Positions 9,571 through 16,798 of a stretch of DNA of 64,000 nucleotides are shown in pieces. Within the stretch, counting starts at the first letter, position 1; each line of letters starts with the position of its first letter. The DNA is from Brachyspira alvinipulli ATCC 51933 (lineage in GTDB: Bacteria; Spirochaetota; Brachyspiria; Brachyspirales; Brachyspiraceae): the NCBI RefSeq assembly GCF_000518245.1, contig NZ_KI912402.1, positions 178,544 through 242,543 of the forward strand, in the 5' to 3' direction. Both the position numbers and the translations under genes were made by a program. The notes under the pieces are model-generated. The model made no database searches and had not been told where the DNA came from. It was given only the letters and a program-made list of their open reading frames with translations.

Positions 9571-9597
9571 GGCTACCCCATATGTGGGTAGTCTTTT
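9571..9597 (+). terminator. Rho-independent terminator after the YjfB-like gene
   Basis: An 8-bp stem (ggctaccc at 9571-9578 with gggtagtc at 9586-9593, one G-U pair), a 7-base loop, and then tttt. It lies 25 bp after the stop codon. Confidence 0.75.
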
Positions 9598-9727
9598 ATA
9601 TAAGAACTATAGTTATATAAAAGATACTTTTTTCTAAAATAGTCATATTATAAATTGTTTTTTTTATAAAATTATCATATATCATGTTATTTGAGAGTAA
9701 AATATATAGATATTGGAGATTATGATA

Positions 9728-10102
9728 ATGATTGGAACAGATGATATGCTAAAAAATTTAGGAAAAAATATCAGATCTTTGAGAAAAAGTAAGAAAATGA
9801 CAATAGATCAGCTTGCTGAAAAATCATTTCTTTCTGGAAAATATCTTCAAGGTGTTGAAGTAGGAAGCAGAAACATATCTATAAAAAATTTAAATAGAAT
9901 ATCCAAAGCATTAGATACATCTCCAGAAATTCTTTTAAATATGAGAACTTATGAGCTTAAAAATAGTGATGATAAAATATTTGCAATATCTGAAAAACTT
10001 AAAAAATTTGAGGATAATAAATTGGATTTTATAGGTGATATGTTGGATCATTTAAATGATATAATGAAAGAGAAAGTAGAAAATAATAAAAAAGATGAGT
10101 AA
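9728..10102 (+). CDS. XRE-family helix-turn-helix regulator
   Basis: A small DNA-binding protein of about 124 residues. The HTH is seen in LGKNIRSLRKSKKMTIDQLAE and LSGKYLQGVEVGSRNISIKNL near residues 10-55, the classic HTH_3 pattern, followed by a helical acidic/lysine-rich tail likely to dimerise. Start: GGAG at 9715-9718 is nine bases before ATG 9728 and only three before ATG 9722, so 9728 is preferred; a TTG at 9713 is inside the ribosome site. No target is obvious. It lies 66 bp upstream of the flavoprotein gene on the same strand and could control it. Confidence 0.85.
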   Translation: MIGTDDMLKNLGKNIRSLRKSKKMTIDQLAEKSFLSGKYLQGVEVGSRNISIKNLNRISKALDTSPEILLNMRTYELKNSDDKIFAISEKLKKFEDNKLDFIGDMLDHLNDIMKEKVENNKKDE

Positions 10103-10168
10103 AAAATTTATATTGTCATTTTATTATTATAAAATATAATATTACTAAATTATTTATAAGGATATATA

Positions 10169-11530
10169 ATGAATATTTTAGTAATAAATGGAAGTCCTAA
10201 AGGAAACAACAGCATAACTTTGCAAACTATATTATTTTTAGAGAAATTATTTATAGAGCATAAATTTGAATTTTTAAATGTAGGACAAAAAATAAAATAT
10301 TATGAAAAGAATTTCAATGAAATAAAAGAAGCATTTGAAAAATCGGATATAATAATTTTTTCTTATCCTGTATACACCTTTTTAATACCTTATCAATTGC
10401 ATAGATTTATAGAATTACTAAAAGAAAATAATATAAATGTTAAAAATAAATTTGCAACGCAGTTTTCTACATCTAAACATTTTTATGATGTAACTGCTCA
10501 TAAGTTTTTGGAAGAAAATTGTTTAGATTTAGGATTTAAATATATAAGGGGGCTTTCTGCTGATATGGAGGATTTAACTAATAAAAAAGGACAGGATGAT
10601 GCTATAAACTTTTTTAATTATTTAATATTCTCTATAGAAAATAATTTATATATTCAAAATATTAATTCGAAATCGAAAGATAAAATTATATACAAAAGAA
10701 GATTTAATAATAATATTGGAAACAAAGACAGCAGCAAAGATGTTCTAATATTAAGTAATACTTCAAAAGATGATGAGAATTTAATAAATATTATAGAAGA
10801 TTTTAAAAATATTTTTCCATATAAAACAAGAGAGATAAATATAAGAGAGTATAATTTTCATGGCGGATGTTTAGGATGTTTCGGATGTGCTATAACAGGC
10901 AAATGTGTTTATAAAGACGGATTCGATGATTTTCTTCGTAATGAGATACAAAAAGCCGATGCTATTATATATGCATTTACTATAGAAAACCATTATACAC
11001 ATTCAAGTTTCAAACTTTATGAAGACAGGCAATTTTGCAATGGACATAGAACAGTTACAGAAGGTATGCCTATAGGATATATTATAAGCGGTGATTATGA
11101 CAGCGAATATAATTTGCAGACTTTTATAGAATCACGTGCTGAAGTAGGAGGAAATTTTTTAACTCATATAGCTAATGATTGTAATAGAGATATATATAAT
11201 GAACTTGAAAAATTATCTTCTATTATGAAATATTCTATAGATAATAAATGCACTCGTCCTAAAAATTTCTATGGTGTAGGCGGAATGAAAATATTTAGGG
11301 ATTTAATATATGTAATGCAGGGGCTTATGAAAGAGGATCATAAATATTATAAGAAACACAATATATATGATTTCCCTCAAAAGCAGAGAATGAAAATGCT
11401 TCAGATAAAATTAGTAGGAGCTTTAATTTCTATTCCATCAGTTCAGAATAAAATGAAAAATAAAATGAATGAATATATTTTAATGCCTTATAAAAAAATT
11501 ATAGATAATGCAAAAATAAAAAGAAGCTAA
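10169..11530 (+). CDS. Two-domain iron-sulfur flavoprotein / NAD(P)H oxidoreductase
   Basis: A 453-residue protein that looks like two flavodoxin-fold modules in series. Module 1 begins MNILVINGSPKGNNS (an FMN-phosphate loop) and covers roughly residues 1-165. Module 2 begins near residue 190 (KDVLILSNTS), where the FMN loop is less clear. Between strands it carries the compact cluster motif C-x2-C-x2-C-x5-C at Cys234, 237, 240 and 246, typical of archaeal and anaerobic iron-sulfur flavoproteins that bind 4Fe-4S plus FMN. The fused layout is longer than the usual ISF of about 200 residues. Probable role: electron transfer or reductive detoxification in the cytoplasm; the substrate is unknown. 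Confidence 0.75.
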   Translation: MNILVINGSPKGNNSITLQTILFLEKLFIEHKFEFLNVGQKIKYYEKNFNEIKEAFEKSDIIIFSYPVYTFLIPYQLHRFIELLKENNINVKNKFATQFSTSKHFYDVTAHKFLEENCLDLGFKYIRGLSADMEDLTNKKGQDDAINFFNYLIFSIENNLYIQNINSKSKDKIIYKRRFNNNIGNKDSSKDVLILSNTSKDDENLINIIEDFKNIFPYKTREINIREYNFHGGCLGCFGCAITGKCVYKDGFDDFLRNEIQKADAIIYAFTIENHYTHSSFKLYEDRQFCNGHRTVTEGMPIGYIISGDYDSEYNLQTFIESRAEVGGNFLTHIANDCNRDIYNELEKLSSIMKYSIDNKCTRPKNFYGVGGMKIFRDLIYVMQGLMKEDHKYYKKHNIYDFPQKQRMKMLQIKLVGALISIPSVQNKMKNKMNEYILMPYKKIIDNAKIKRS

Positions 11531-11558
11531 TAAAATATTATCAGCTTCTTCTATATTT
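11521..11558. terminator. Probable bidirectional terminator between flavoprotein and YwnB-like genes
   Basis: An 8-bp perfect stem, aagaagct (11521-11528) with agcttctt (11543-11550), overlaps the flavoprotein stop codon and is followed by tatattttt. The genes on both sides converge here. Confidence 0.6.
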
Positions 11559-11567
11559 TTATAATTA

Positions 11568-12203
11568 TTATTTTGAACAGAATGTTATTTGTTGATTTAA
11601 ATATTTTTTATTTTGTATTTCATCAACAAAAGCAATTGCATAATCAGCATAACTGATAGAACTTTCACCTTTAGAATTGAAAAGTAATTCATTATGCCCT
11701 ATATTGTATTCTCCTGTTCTCTTTCCTTCAGCTTGAAAATCTGCAGAAGGGGATACATAAGTCCATAAAACATCTTTTTTGCTTTTTAATATATCAAATG
11801 CTTTAATAGAACTTACAGCTACACCCATGAAAATATCTGGAAAATCAGGAGTATCTTTTAATATCATAGTATGCTCTTTATTTACATATAAACTTGAAGC
11901 ACCTCCTATTACCATTAATCTAATATTGGTATTAGCGAGTATTTTACATAAATGCTCCATGACTAATGAATGCTTATCAAGTTCTTTTTCTTCCCATACT
12001 CCGAATGCACTTACAACGGTATCAAATTCTTTCAAATCATCTTTTGTCAAATTAAATAAATCTTTTTCTATAACTTTTACTTTTGGATTATTTATTTTTG
12101 TTTTATCCCTTACTATTGCTGTAACATCTAATCCTCTTGCTAATGCTTCATTCATAATTAATTTTCCAGCTTTTCCATTTGCTGCTATTATTGCAATTTT
12201 CAT
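11568..12203 (-). CDS. NAD(P)-binding oxidoreductase, YwnB-like
   Basis: A 211-residue atypical short-chain dehydrogenase (NAD(P)-binding, NmrA-like). The N-terminal MKIAIIAANGKAGKLI is a Rossmann glycine motif; VVSAFGVWEEKELDKH and LMVIGGASSLYVN follow. No catalytic Tyr-x3-Lys is evident. Bacillus subtilis YwnB is the nearest family I recognise, and its neighbour there is the Rrf2 protein YwnA, whose homologue is encoded here at 14081. The gene has its own promoter immediately after the sirtuin gene, with the same operator layout as the macrodomain promoter, so it is very likely co-regulated with the ADP-ribosylation genes. Substrate unknown. Confidence 0.75.
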   Translation of the reverse strand: MKIAIIAANGKAGKLIMNEALARGLDVTAIVRDKTKINNPKVKVIEKDLFNLTKDDLKEFDTVVSAFGVWEEKELDKHSLVMEHLCKILANTNIRLMVIGGASSLYVNKEHTMILKDTPDFPDIFMGVAVSSIKAFDILKSKKDVLWTYVSPSADFQAEGKRTGEYNIGHNELLFNSKGESSISYADYAIAFVDEIQNKKYLNQQITFCSK

Positions 12204-12249
12204 TTTAATTCTCCTTTTTATGTAAAAATATTATCTTTAATTAAAGAAT

Positions 12250-12274
12250 AGTTGTAATAGCTATTATTACAACT
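12250..12274. promoter_or_regulatory. Palindromic operator 1, over the start region of the ywnB-like promoter
   Basis: Perfect 10-bp arms agttgtaata (12250-12259) and tattacaact (12265-12274) with a 5-bp spacer. It sits directly downstream of the -10 hexamer. It belongs to the set of four 25-bp palindromes with consensus TTGTAATA-N5-TATTACAA found only around this locus. Confidence 0.8.
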
Positions 12275-12303
12275 ATAATAACATGTTTTGGTTATAATGT
12301 CAA
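12275..12303 (-). promoter_or_regulatory. Promoter of the ywnB-like gene
   Basis: On the minus strand a perfect -35 TTGACA (12298-12303) is followed by a 17-bp spacer and a -10 TATTAT (12275-12280). The hexamers and spacing are the same as in the macrodomain promoter at 13973-14001. Confidence 0.8.
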
Positions 12304-12314
12304 GTATTACAACC
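12290..12314. promoter_or_regulatory. Palindromic operator 2, overlapping the -35 of the ywnB-like promoter
   Basis: Arms ggttataatg and tattacaacc with spacer tcaag; eight of ten arm positions pair. The 18-base core at 12295-12312 is identical to the core of operator 4 (13993-14010), which occupies the same place in the macrodomain promoter. Confidence 0.75.
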
Positions 12315-12321
12315 AAAAAAA

Positions 12322-13173
12322 TTAATTTTTTATATATTTTAACACTTTAGAAATATCATCATCTATGCATATAGAACGATCTTCCAATCTTGAAACAGGA
12401 ATGGAATTATTTATATTAATAGAAGCATAAATTGAATTCTTATTTTTTAAAGCCATTTCTAAAAAAGGATATTTTATTATGCCTGGAGTATTATATCCTA
12501 CACCTAATTCTAAAAATAGTATTCTGCCATTTTTTGACTCATCTAAAAAATTTTTATATTTATTTTTTGATTTATACCAATTTTCATCTTGAACAAAAGT
12601 ATTATCTGATCTTAAATTCATTGACATATTGGCACCGCAATACGGGCATTTTGGAACTAATTCGCTTGGTATTTTCATGTCTTTTCTATATTTTACCATT
12701 TCTCTAATATATTTCTCATTATAAAAAGTTTCCTGCTTACATGGTATTGAACATTGAAAAAGTGAATAGTCTCCCTGAACTTTAAATAGTTTTTTGCTAT
12801 CAAAATTTGCTTCTTCAAATCTGCCATCTACATTTGTTGTAATAACAAAATAATTTTTATTTTTCACTATATCTAAAAGATTTAAATGTGTTTCATCTGC
12901 TGGTATATCGTATCTGTTAAGGTAAACAAAAAGAGAAAAATATCCCCAAAAATCTTCTATTGTTGGATATTTATAAAATCCTGCAATGTACATATCTGTT
13001 AAACCGTATTTTTCTTTATATTCGTGAAAATTGTCATCAAATCTTTTTCCGCTATATAAGAAACCCGCTGAAGCTGAAAGTCCTGCACCTGCTCCTATTA
13101 GTATGTAATCCGATTTTTCTATAGCTGATTTTAATTGTTCTGCAGATTTTGTATCTTTTAATTTTTCATTCAT
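12322..13173 (-). CDS. Class M sirtuin (SirTM), probable protein ADP-ribosyltransferase
   Basis: A 283-residue Sir2-fold protein. NAD-binding GAGAGLSASAG lies at 27-37, TTNVD at 112-116 (Asn114) and four zinc cysteines at Cys141, 145, 176 and 179. The usual catalytic HG is replaced by QG (Gln133), and the region CPYCGANMSMNLR plus LELGVGYNTP matches the SirTM class. SirTM enzymes of Staphylococcus aureus and Streptococcus pyogenes ADP-ribosylate a lipoylated GcvH-like protein instead of deacetylating. The start overlaps the macrodomain stop by four bases (ATGA), so the two are translationally coupled. Known SirTM operons also contain gcvH-L and lplA2; neither is present here, so the target in this organism is open. 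Confidence 0.85.
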   Translation of the reverse strand: MNEKLKDTKSAEQLKSAIEKSDYILIGAGAGLSASAGFLYSGKRFDDNFHEYKEKYGLTDMYIAGFYKYPTIEDFWGYFSLFVYLNRYDIPADETHLNLLDIVKNKNYFVITTNVDGRFEEANFDSKKLFKVQGDYSLFQCSIPCKQETFYNEKYIREMVKYRKDMKIPSELVPKCPYCGANMSMNLRSDNTFVQDENWYKSKNKYKNFLDESKNGRILFLELGVGYNTPGIIKYPFLEMALKNKNSIYASININNSIPVSRLEDRSICIDDDISKVLKYIKN

Positions 13174-13940
13174 ATTGTAACTCCCAAATTATTATAATAA
13201 AGCTCATAATCTAAATCTTTAAATACATTAAATAATATTTTTATATCATAATCGTTTTCATTTAAAAAAGATTTTGCTGCTTTGACTGCTATATCTGAAG
13301 CTAATTTATTTGGAAATCTAAACTCTCCAGTAGATATACAGCAGAATGCGATACTTTTTATACCATTGTTTTTAGCTGTTTCTAAGCATGATTTATAGCA
13401 TTTATATAAAAGCTCCTCATCATTTTTTGATACTTCATTTTGTATTATTGGACCTACTGTATGCAAAATATATTTACTAGGCAAATTGAAAGCTGGAGTT
13501 ATTCTGCATTTTCCTGTCTCTTCTGATGTTCCTTTCATCATATCATTGCAGTATAATCTTAATCTAGTTCCAGCAGCACTATGGATAGCATTGTCTATAC
13601 ATTTATGAAGAGGAACAAAACATCCAAGCATAGCAGAGTTTGCAGCATTGACTATTGCATCTATTTTTAAAGTTGTTATATCTCCTTTCCATAAACATAA
13701 ATTATTATTAATTGGTTTTATATCATCTATATTAGTTATTATTTTATTTTTTAATCTTTCTTGTAAATATTCATCTTCAATTTTTAGATATTCTTCACTT
13801 ATAGTTTTTGGGTATCGTATATTCATTAAATATCTAAAATAATTATATAATTCTTCTTCATTGTTATTTTTTGCTTCTATATCTATATTATATTTTCCTT
13901 CTTCTATAAGATAGTTTATTAAAAATAGTAATTTATCCAT
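13170..13940 (-). CDS. Zinc-dependent macrodomain protein (ADP-ribosyl hydrolase)
   Basis: A 256-residue protein: an N-terminal helical region (about 1-75), then a macrodomain from residue 80 with GDIT at 86-89, IVNAANSAMLGCFVPLHKC at 96-114 and STGEFRFP at 203-210. Cys107, His112 and Cys114 match the Cys-His-Cys zinc site of the Zn-macrodomains linked to SirTM, which remove ADP-ribose from the SirTM target. It is the first gene of the pair with the sirtuin, so writer and eraser are made together. A consensus promoter with two palindromes lies just upstream, divergent from the Rrf2 gene. Overall confidence in the fold is high; hydrolase activity is inferred from the family. Confidence 0.87.
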   Translation of the reverse strand: MDKLLFLINYLIEEGKYNIDIEAKNNNEEELYNYFRYLMNIRYPKTISEEYLKIEDEYLQERLKNKIITNIDDIKPINNNLCLWKGDITTLKIDAIVNAANSAMLGCFVPLHKCIDNAIHSAAGTRLRLYCNDMMKGTSEETGKCRITPAFNLPSKYILHTVGPIIQNEVSKNDEELLYKCYKSCLETAKNNGIKSIAFCCISTGEFRFPNKLASDIAVKAAKSFLNENDYDIKILFNVFKDLDYELYYNNLGVTI

Positions 13941-13950
13941 ATCTGATTCC

Positions 13951-13975
13951 TAATGTAATTGTGCTTATTACAATA
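13951..13975. promoter_or_regulatory. Palindromic operator 3, over the start region of the macrodomain promoter
   Basis: Arms taatgtaatt (13951-13960) and tattacaata (13966-13975), spacer 5 bp, eight of ten positions paired. It covers the expected transcription start of the macrodomain gene, mirroring operator 1 at the ywnB-like gene. Confidence 0.65.
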
Positions 13976-14001
13976 ATATGCTGATTTTATTGTAATGTCA
14001 A
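13973..14001 (-). promoter_or_regulatory. Promoter of the macrodomain-sirtuin operon
   Basis: On the minus strand: -35 TTGACA at 13996-14001 (perfect consensus), 17-bp spacer, -10 TATTAT at 13973-13978. The -35 is embedded in operator 4. Confidence 0.8.
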
Positions 14002-14012
14002 GTATTACAATA
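13988..14012. promoter_or_regulatory. Palindromic operator 4, overlapping the -35 of the macrodomain promoter
   Basis: Arms tattgtaatg (13988-13997) and tattacaata (14003-14012), spacer tcaag, nine of ten positions paired. It also lies just upstream of the divergent Rrf2 promoter, so one bound dimer could affect both directions. Confidence 0.78.
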
Positions 14013-14025
14013 AAAAATATTTTTG

Positions 14026-14054
14026 TTGTAATAAGAGCATAAATGTATTATAAT
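14026..14054 (+). promoter_or_regulatory. Promoter of the Rrf2 regulator gene
   Basis: -35 TTGTAA at 14026-14031, 17-bp spacer, -10 TATAAT at 14049-14054. The -35 lies within a lone half-site (ttgtaata at 14026-14033) of the operator consensus, which suggests weak autoregulation. Confidence 0.65.
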
Positions 14055-14080
14055 ATTTCAATAATTTTAAGGATAATTTA

Positions 14081-14500
14081 ATGAAAATTAGTTCAAGGTT
14101 TACAATAGCAGTTCATACATTACTTTGCATATTAGAGTTTAAAGATGATAAAATTACATCAAATTTCATATCAGGAAGTGTTAATGTTAATCCTGTTATA
14201 ATAAGAAATATATTACTTCAATTGCAAAAAGGAGATATTATTACTGTTAAGAGAGGTACAGGAGGAATATCTTTAAATAGAAAACCGGAAAATATTACAT
14301 TATTAGATATATTCAATGCTGTGGAAAGTTTAGATGATAATAAGCTTTTTAGCTTCCATGAAAATCCTAATAAAAAGTGTCCTATCGGAAGCAGAATTAA
14401 TGATATTTTGCAGCCTAAATTAGATAATGTGCAAAATGCTATGGAGAAGGAATTACAAAAGACTAGTTTAAGAGATATATTCAAAAATTTAAATCCTTAA
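14081..14500 (+). CDS. Rrf2-family transcriptional regulator, YwnA-like
   Basis: A 139-residue winged-helix protein. The N-terminal SSRFTIAVHTLLCIL and SVNVNPVIIRNILLQLQKG carry the Rrf2 HTH; KRGTGGISLNRKPENITLLDIF is the wing; HENPNKKCPIGSRI follows near 93-106 and matches YwnA-type proteins. It has only two cysteines (Cys16, Cys100), not the three of IscR/NsrR, so an Fe-S cluster is unlikely; Cys100 could be a thiol sensor (inference). It is divergent from the macrodomain-sirtuin operon and sits beside repeated 25-bp palindromes also present at the ywnB-like gene, so it is the natural candidate repressor of all three genes. Confidence 0.87.
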   Translation: MKISSRFTIAVHTLLCILEFKDDKITSNFISGSVNVNPVIIRNILLQLQKGDIITVKRGTGGISLNRKPENITLLDIFNAVESLDDNKLFSFHENPNKKCPIGSRINDILQPKLDNVQNAMEKELQKTSLRDIFKNLNP

Positions 14501-14605
14501 AAATATTCTATATTTAAGCTTTATATATTGTAAAAAAATAATTCTTGATATTTTAATTGTATTATGTTAATATTATTATGTAAACTATATTATGATAATA
14601 AGATT

Positions 14606-16312
14606 ATGATAACTAATATTAAAGAAAAATATCTGAAAGAAAATTTAATAGCGTATATTGGAAATAAGAGGAGACTTTTACCTTTTATAGAAAATACAAT
14701 ACTTAGCATTTTAGATGAAGATAATAGTATAAAAACAGCTTTAGATTTATTTGCAGGAAGCGGCAGCGTATCAAGACTTTTGAAAACTTTAAATTTGGAA
14801 GTATATTCAAATGATTGGGAATATTATTCTTATGTATTAAATTATGCTCATTTAGAAATTAATATTGAGGACTTAGATAATATGTTTATTCATACTGGAG
14901 GATTGGAAAATACAATACGTATGATTAACAATATTACTAATATTAATGATTCAGATAGGTATATATCGAAATATTATGCACCATTGGATGATAATAATCC
15001 AGATTTATTGAATGAAAGACTTTTCTACACACAATATAATGCTACAAGAATAGATATAATAAGGCATAATATAGAACAGCTTTATAAAAATAATGCAATA
15101 AATCAAAAAGAATATTATTATCTTTTAGCATCAATAATATATGAAGCAGCAACACATACAAATACATCAGGTGTTTTCAAAGGATTTCATGCTGGGTTTG
15201 GCGGAAGAAATAAAGATGCTTTAAATAGGATACTCGCAGAAATATCATTGAATGAAATACCTTTATATTCAGGAAAAAAATGTTATGCAAGTATGCTTGA
15301 TGCAAATGAGTTTGTATTAAAAAATAAAAATAAACATTTTGATTTAGTATATTTAGATCCGCCTTATAATCAGCATCAATATGGAAGTAATTATCATTTA
15401 TTGAATACTATAGCTTTATGGGATAAGCCGTCTATTAATAAAGATATATACATTAATGGTAAAAAAACTGATAAGAGCGGTATTAGAAAAGATTGGATAA
15501 AAACAAAATCTTTATACTGCTATAAAAAAACAGCCAAAGAGACTTTAATAAATTTACTTGATAATATAGATTCTAAACATATAGTTATGAGTTATTCTAC
15601 AGATGGTATAATAGAATATGATGATTTAATATCTATACTTGAGAGCAAAGGTGAATTAAATATAGTAACTTCAGAATATACAAAATACAGAGGTGCTAAA
15701 AGATCTATAGTTAATAAAACAAAAAACGTTGAATATTTATTTGTAGTCAATACAGAAAAACAAAAAATTACTGGAAATAAAATAAATAAAAATTTGAAAT
15801 ATATAGAAAATATTAGATTAAAACTTGAGAATCCATTTGATTGTACAAATGATAATATTATTTTCCTAAATAAAGAAGGCAACATAATATTTCAATTAGA
15901 ATATTCCACTCATGCAGTAAATAAAGATGAAATATGTAATAAACTTCAAAATAAGAGTTTAGAATATATAAATGCATTTTCTTTGTTTTTAGATAAGTAC
16001 ATAAAAGAAGATAATATAGAAGCATTAAAAATATACTCATCTCATTTTAAAAGTGCAGTTATATCAAATAATACAAAACTTATAAAATATTTTGGAGAGC
16101 ATATATTAAAAGTTTACAGCAGGCTATGTTCTAAAAAATCTAATGAGTATATAATTGATATTACTAATGATATTTTAGATATTATATCATATTATGAGTA
16201 TAATGATATTTGCGTTATTAATAAGATAAGAAATAGGATAATTTACAATATTACGCATTCTAATATTCCAGATTTTAAGAAAAATAAATTATTAATAAGG
16301 CTTGAAAAATAA
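14606..16312 (+). CDS. D12-class adenine-specific DNA methyltransferase with long C-terminal extension
   Basis: SAM-dependent N6-adenine methyltransferase. Counting from ATG 14606 (568 residues), AYIGNKRRLLPFI (16-28) and DLFAGSGSVS (47-56) form the SAM site, and DPPYNQHQYG at 251-260 is the catalytic motif IV; this order is that of the MethyltransfD12 group. An ATG 42 bases upstream adds an unrelated hydrophobic stretch and has no ribosome site, so it was not used, though neither start has a strong one. Residues from about 375 onward (roughly 190) are a helical region I do not recognise. No restriction endonuclease gene is adjacent, so it looks solitary. Confidence 0.8.
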   Translation: MITNIKEKYLKENLIAYIGNKRRLLPFIENTILSILDEDNSIKTALDLFAGSGSVSRLLKTLNLEVYSNDWEYYSYVLNYAHLEINIEDLDNMFIHTGGLENTIRMINNITNINDSDRYISKYYAPLDDNNPDLLNERLFYTQYNATRIDIIRHNIEQLYKNNAINQKEYYYLLASIIYEAATHTNTSGVFKGFHAGFGGRNKDALNRILAEISLNEIPLYSGKKCYASMLDANEFVLKNKNKHFDLVYLDPPYNQHQYGSNYHLLNTIALWDKPSINKDIYINGKKTDKSGIRKDWIKTKSLYCYKKTAKETLINLLDNIDSKHIVMSYSTDGIIEYDDLISILESKGELNIVTSEYTKYRGAKRSIVNKTKNVEYLFVVNTEKQKITGNKINKNLKYIENIRLKLENPFDCTNDNIIFLNKEGNIIFQLEYSTHAVNKDEICNKLQNKSLEYINAFSLFLDKYIKEDNIEALKIYSSHFKSAVISNNTKLIKYFGEHILKVYSRLCSKKSNEYIIDITNDILDIISYYEYNDICVINKIRNRIIYNITHSNIPDFKKNKLLIRLEK

Positions 16313-16335
16313 AAAAAATTTATTATATTTTATGT

Positions 16336-16797
16336 ATGTTTAGAATAGTAATTATATTTATTTTAACTTTTACATCATTATTATATTCGCAAATTAATAA
16401 TGGTATAATTACAAATGATGTTGCAGAAACATTAAAAGTTATAAATGAGATAAGAGAGAAGGAAAATTTATTTTTATTAGAGAACGCTGATAACCTTAAT
16501 AATATAGCAGATATTAGGGCAAGAGAACTTTCTATTAATTTCTCTCATGTTAGACCAAATAATACAAAATATGATGAATTGCTTTATCAAAATAGAATAA
16601 GAGTATTTTCTTCAGATGAAAATATTGCCTATAGATTCAAAAATGCAGAAACTGTTGTAAGTTATTGGATGAATTCGGATCAATATAAAATTAATATACT
16701 AAGTGAAAAATTTACCCATGTAGGAATATCACATTATGCAGTCAATGGTGAAGATTTTTGGGTCGTTATATTTGTTCAATTAAGAAGACAGAATTAA
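16336..16797 (+). CDS. Secreted CAP/SCP-domain protein
   Basis: A 153-residue protein with a signal peptide (MFRIVIIFILTFTSLLYSQ) followed by a compact CAP domain. NEIREKENL, LNNIADIRARELSINFSH, SSDENIAYRF and the closing THVGISHYAVNGEDFWVVIF correspond to the CAP signature strands, with His56-like and His125-like positions present. Bacterial CAP proteins are exported; most have unknown activity. It lies 23 bp after the methyltransferase gene on the same strand and converges with hflX, whose stop is 1 bp away. Confidence 0.8.
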   Translation: MFRIVIIFILTFTSLLYSQINNGIITNDVAETLKVINEIREKENLFLLENADNLNNIADIRARELSINFSHVRPNNTKYDELLYQNRIRVFSSDENIAYRFKNAETVVSYWMNSDQYKINILSEKFTHVGISHYAVNGEDFWVVIFVQLRRQN

Positions 16798-16798
16798 A

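Noticed and set aside
11779-12225. A 148-codon plus-strand frame opposite the YwnB-like gene
   Set aside because: The minus-strand gene has a clear Rossmann motif and promoter. The plus frame is a hydrophobic shadow with no family match.
12322-13173. Ordinary NAD-dependent deacetylase (CobB-type) assignment
   Set aside because: The catalytic HG is replaced by QG, and the whole pattern fits class M with a coupled Zn-macrodomain.
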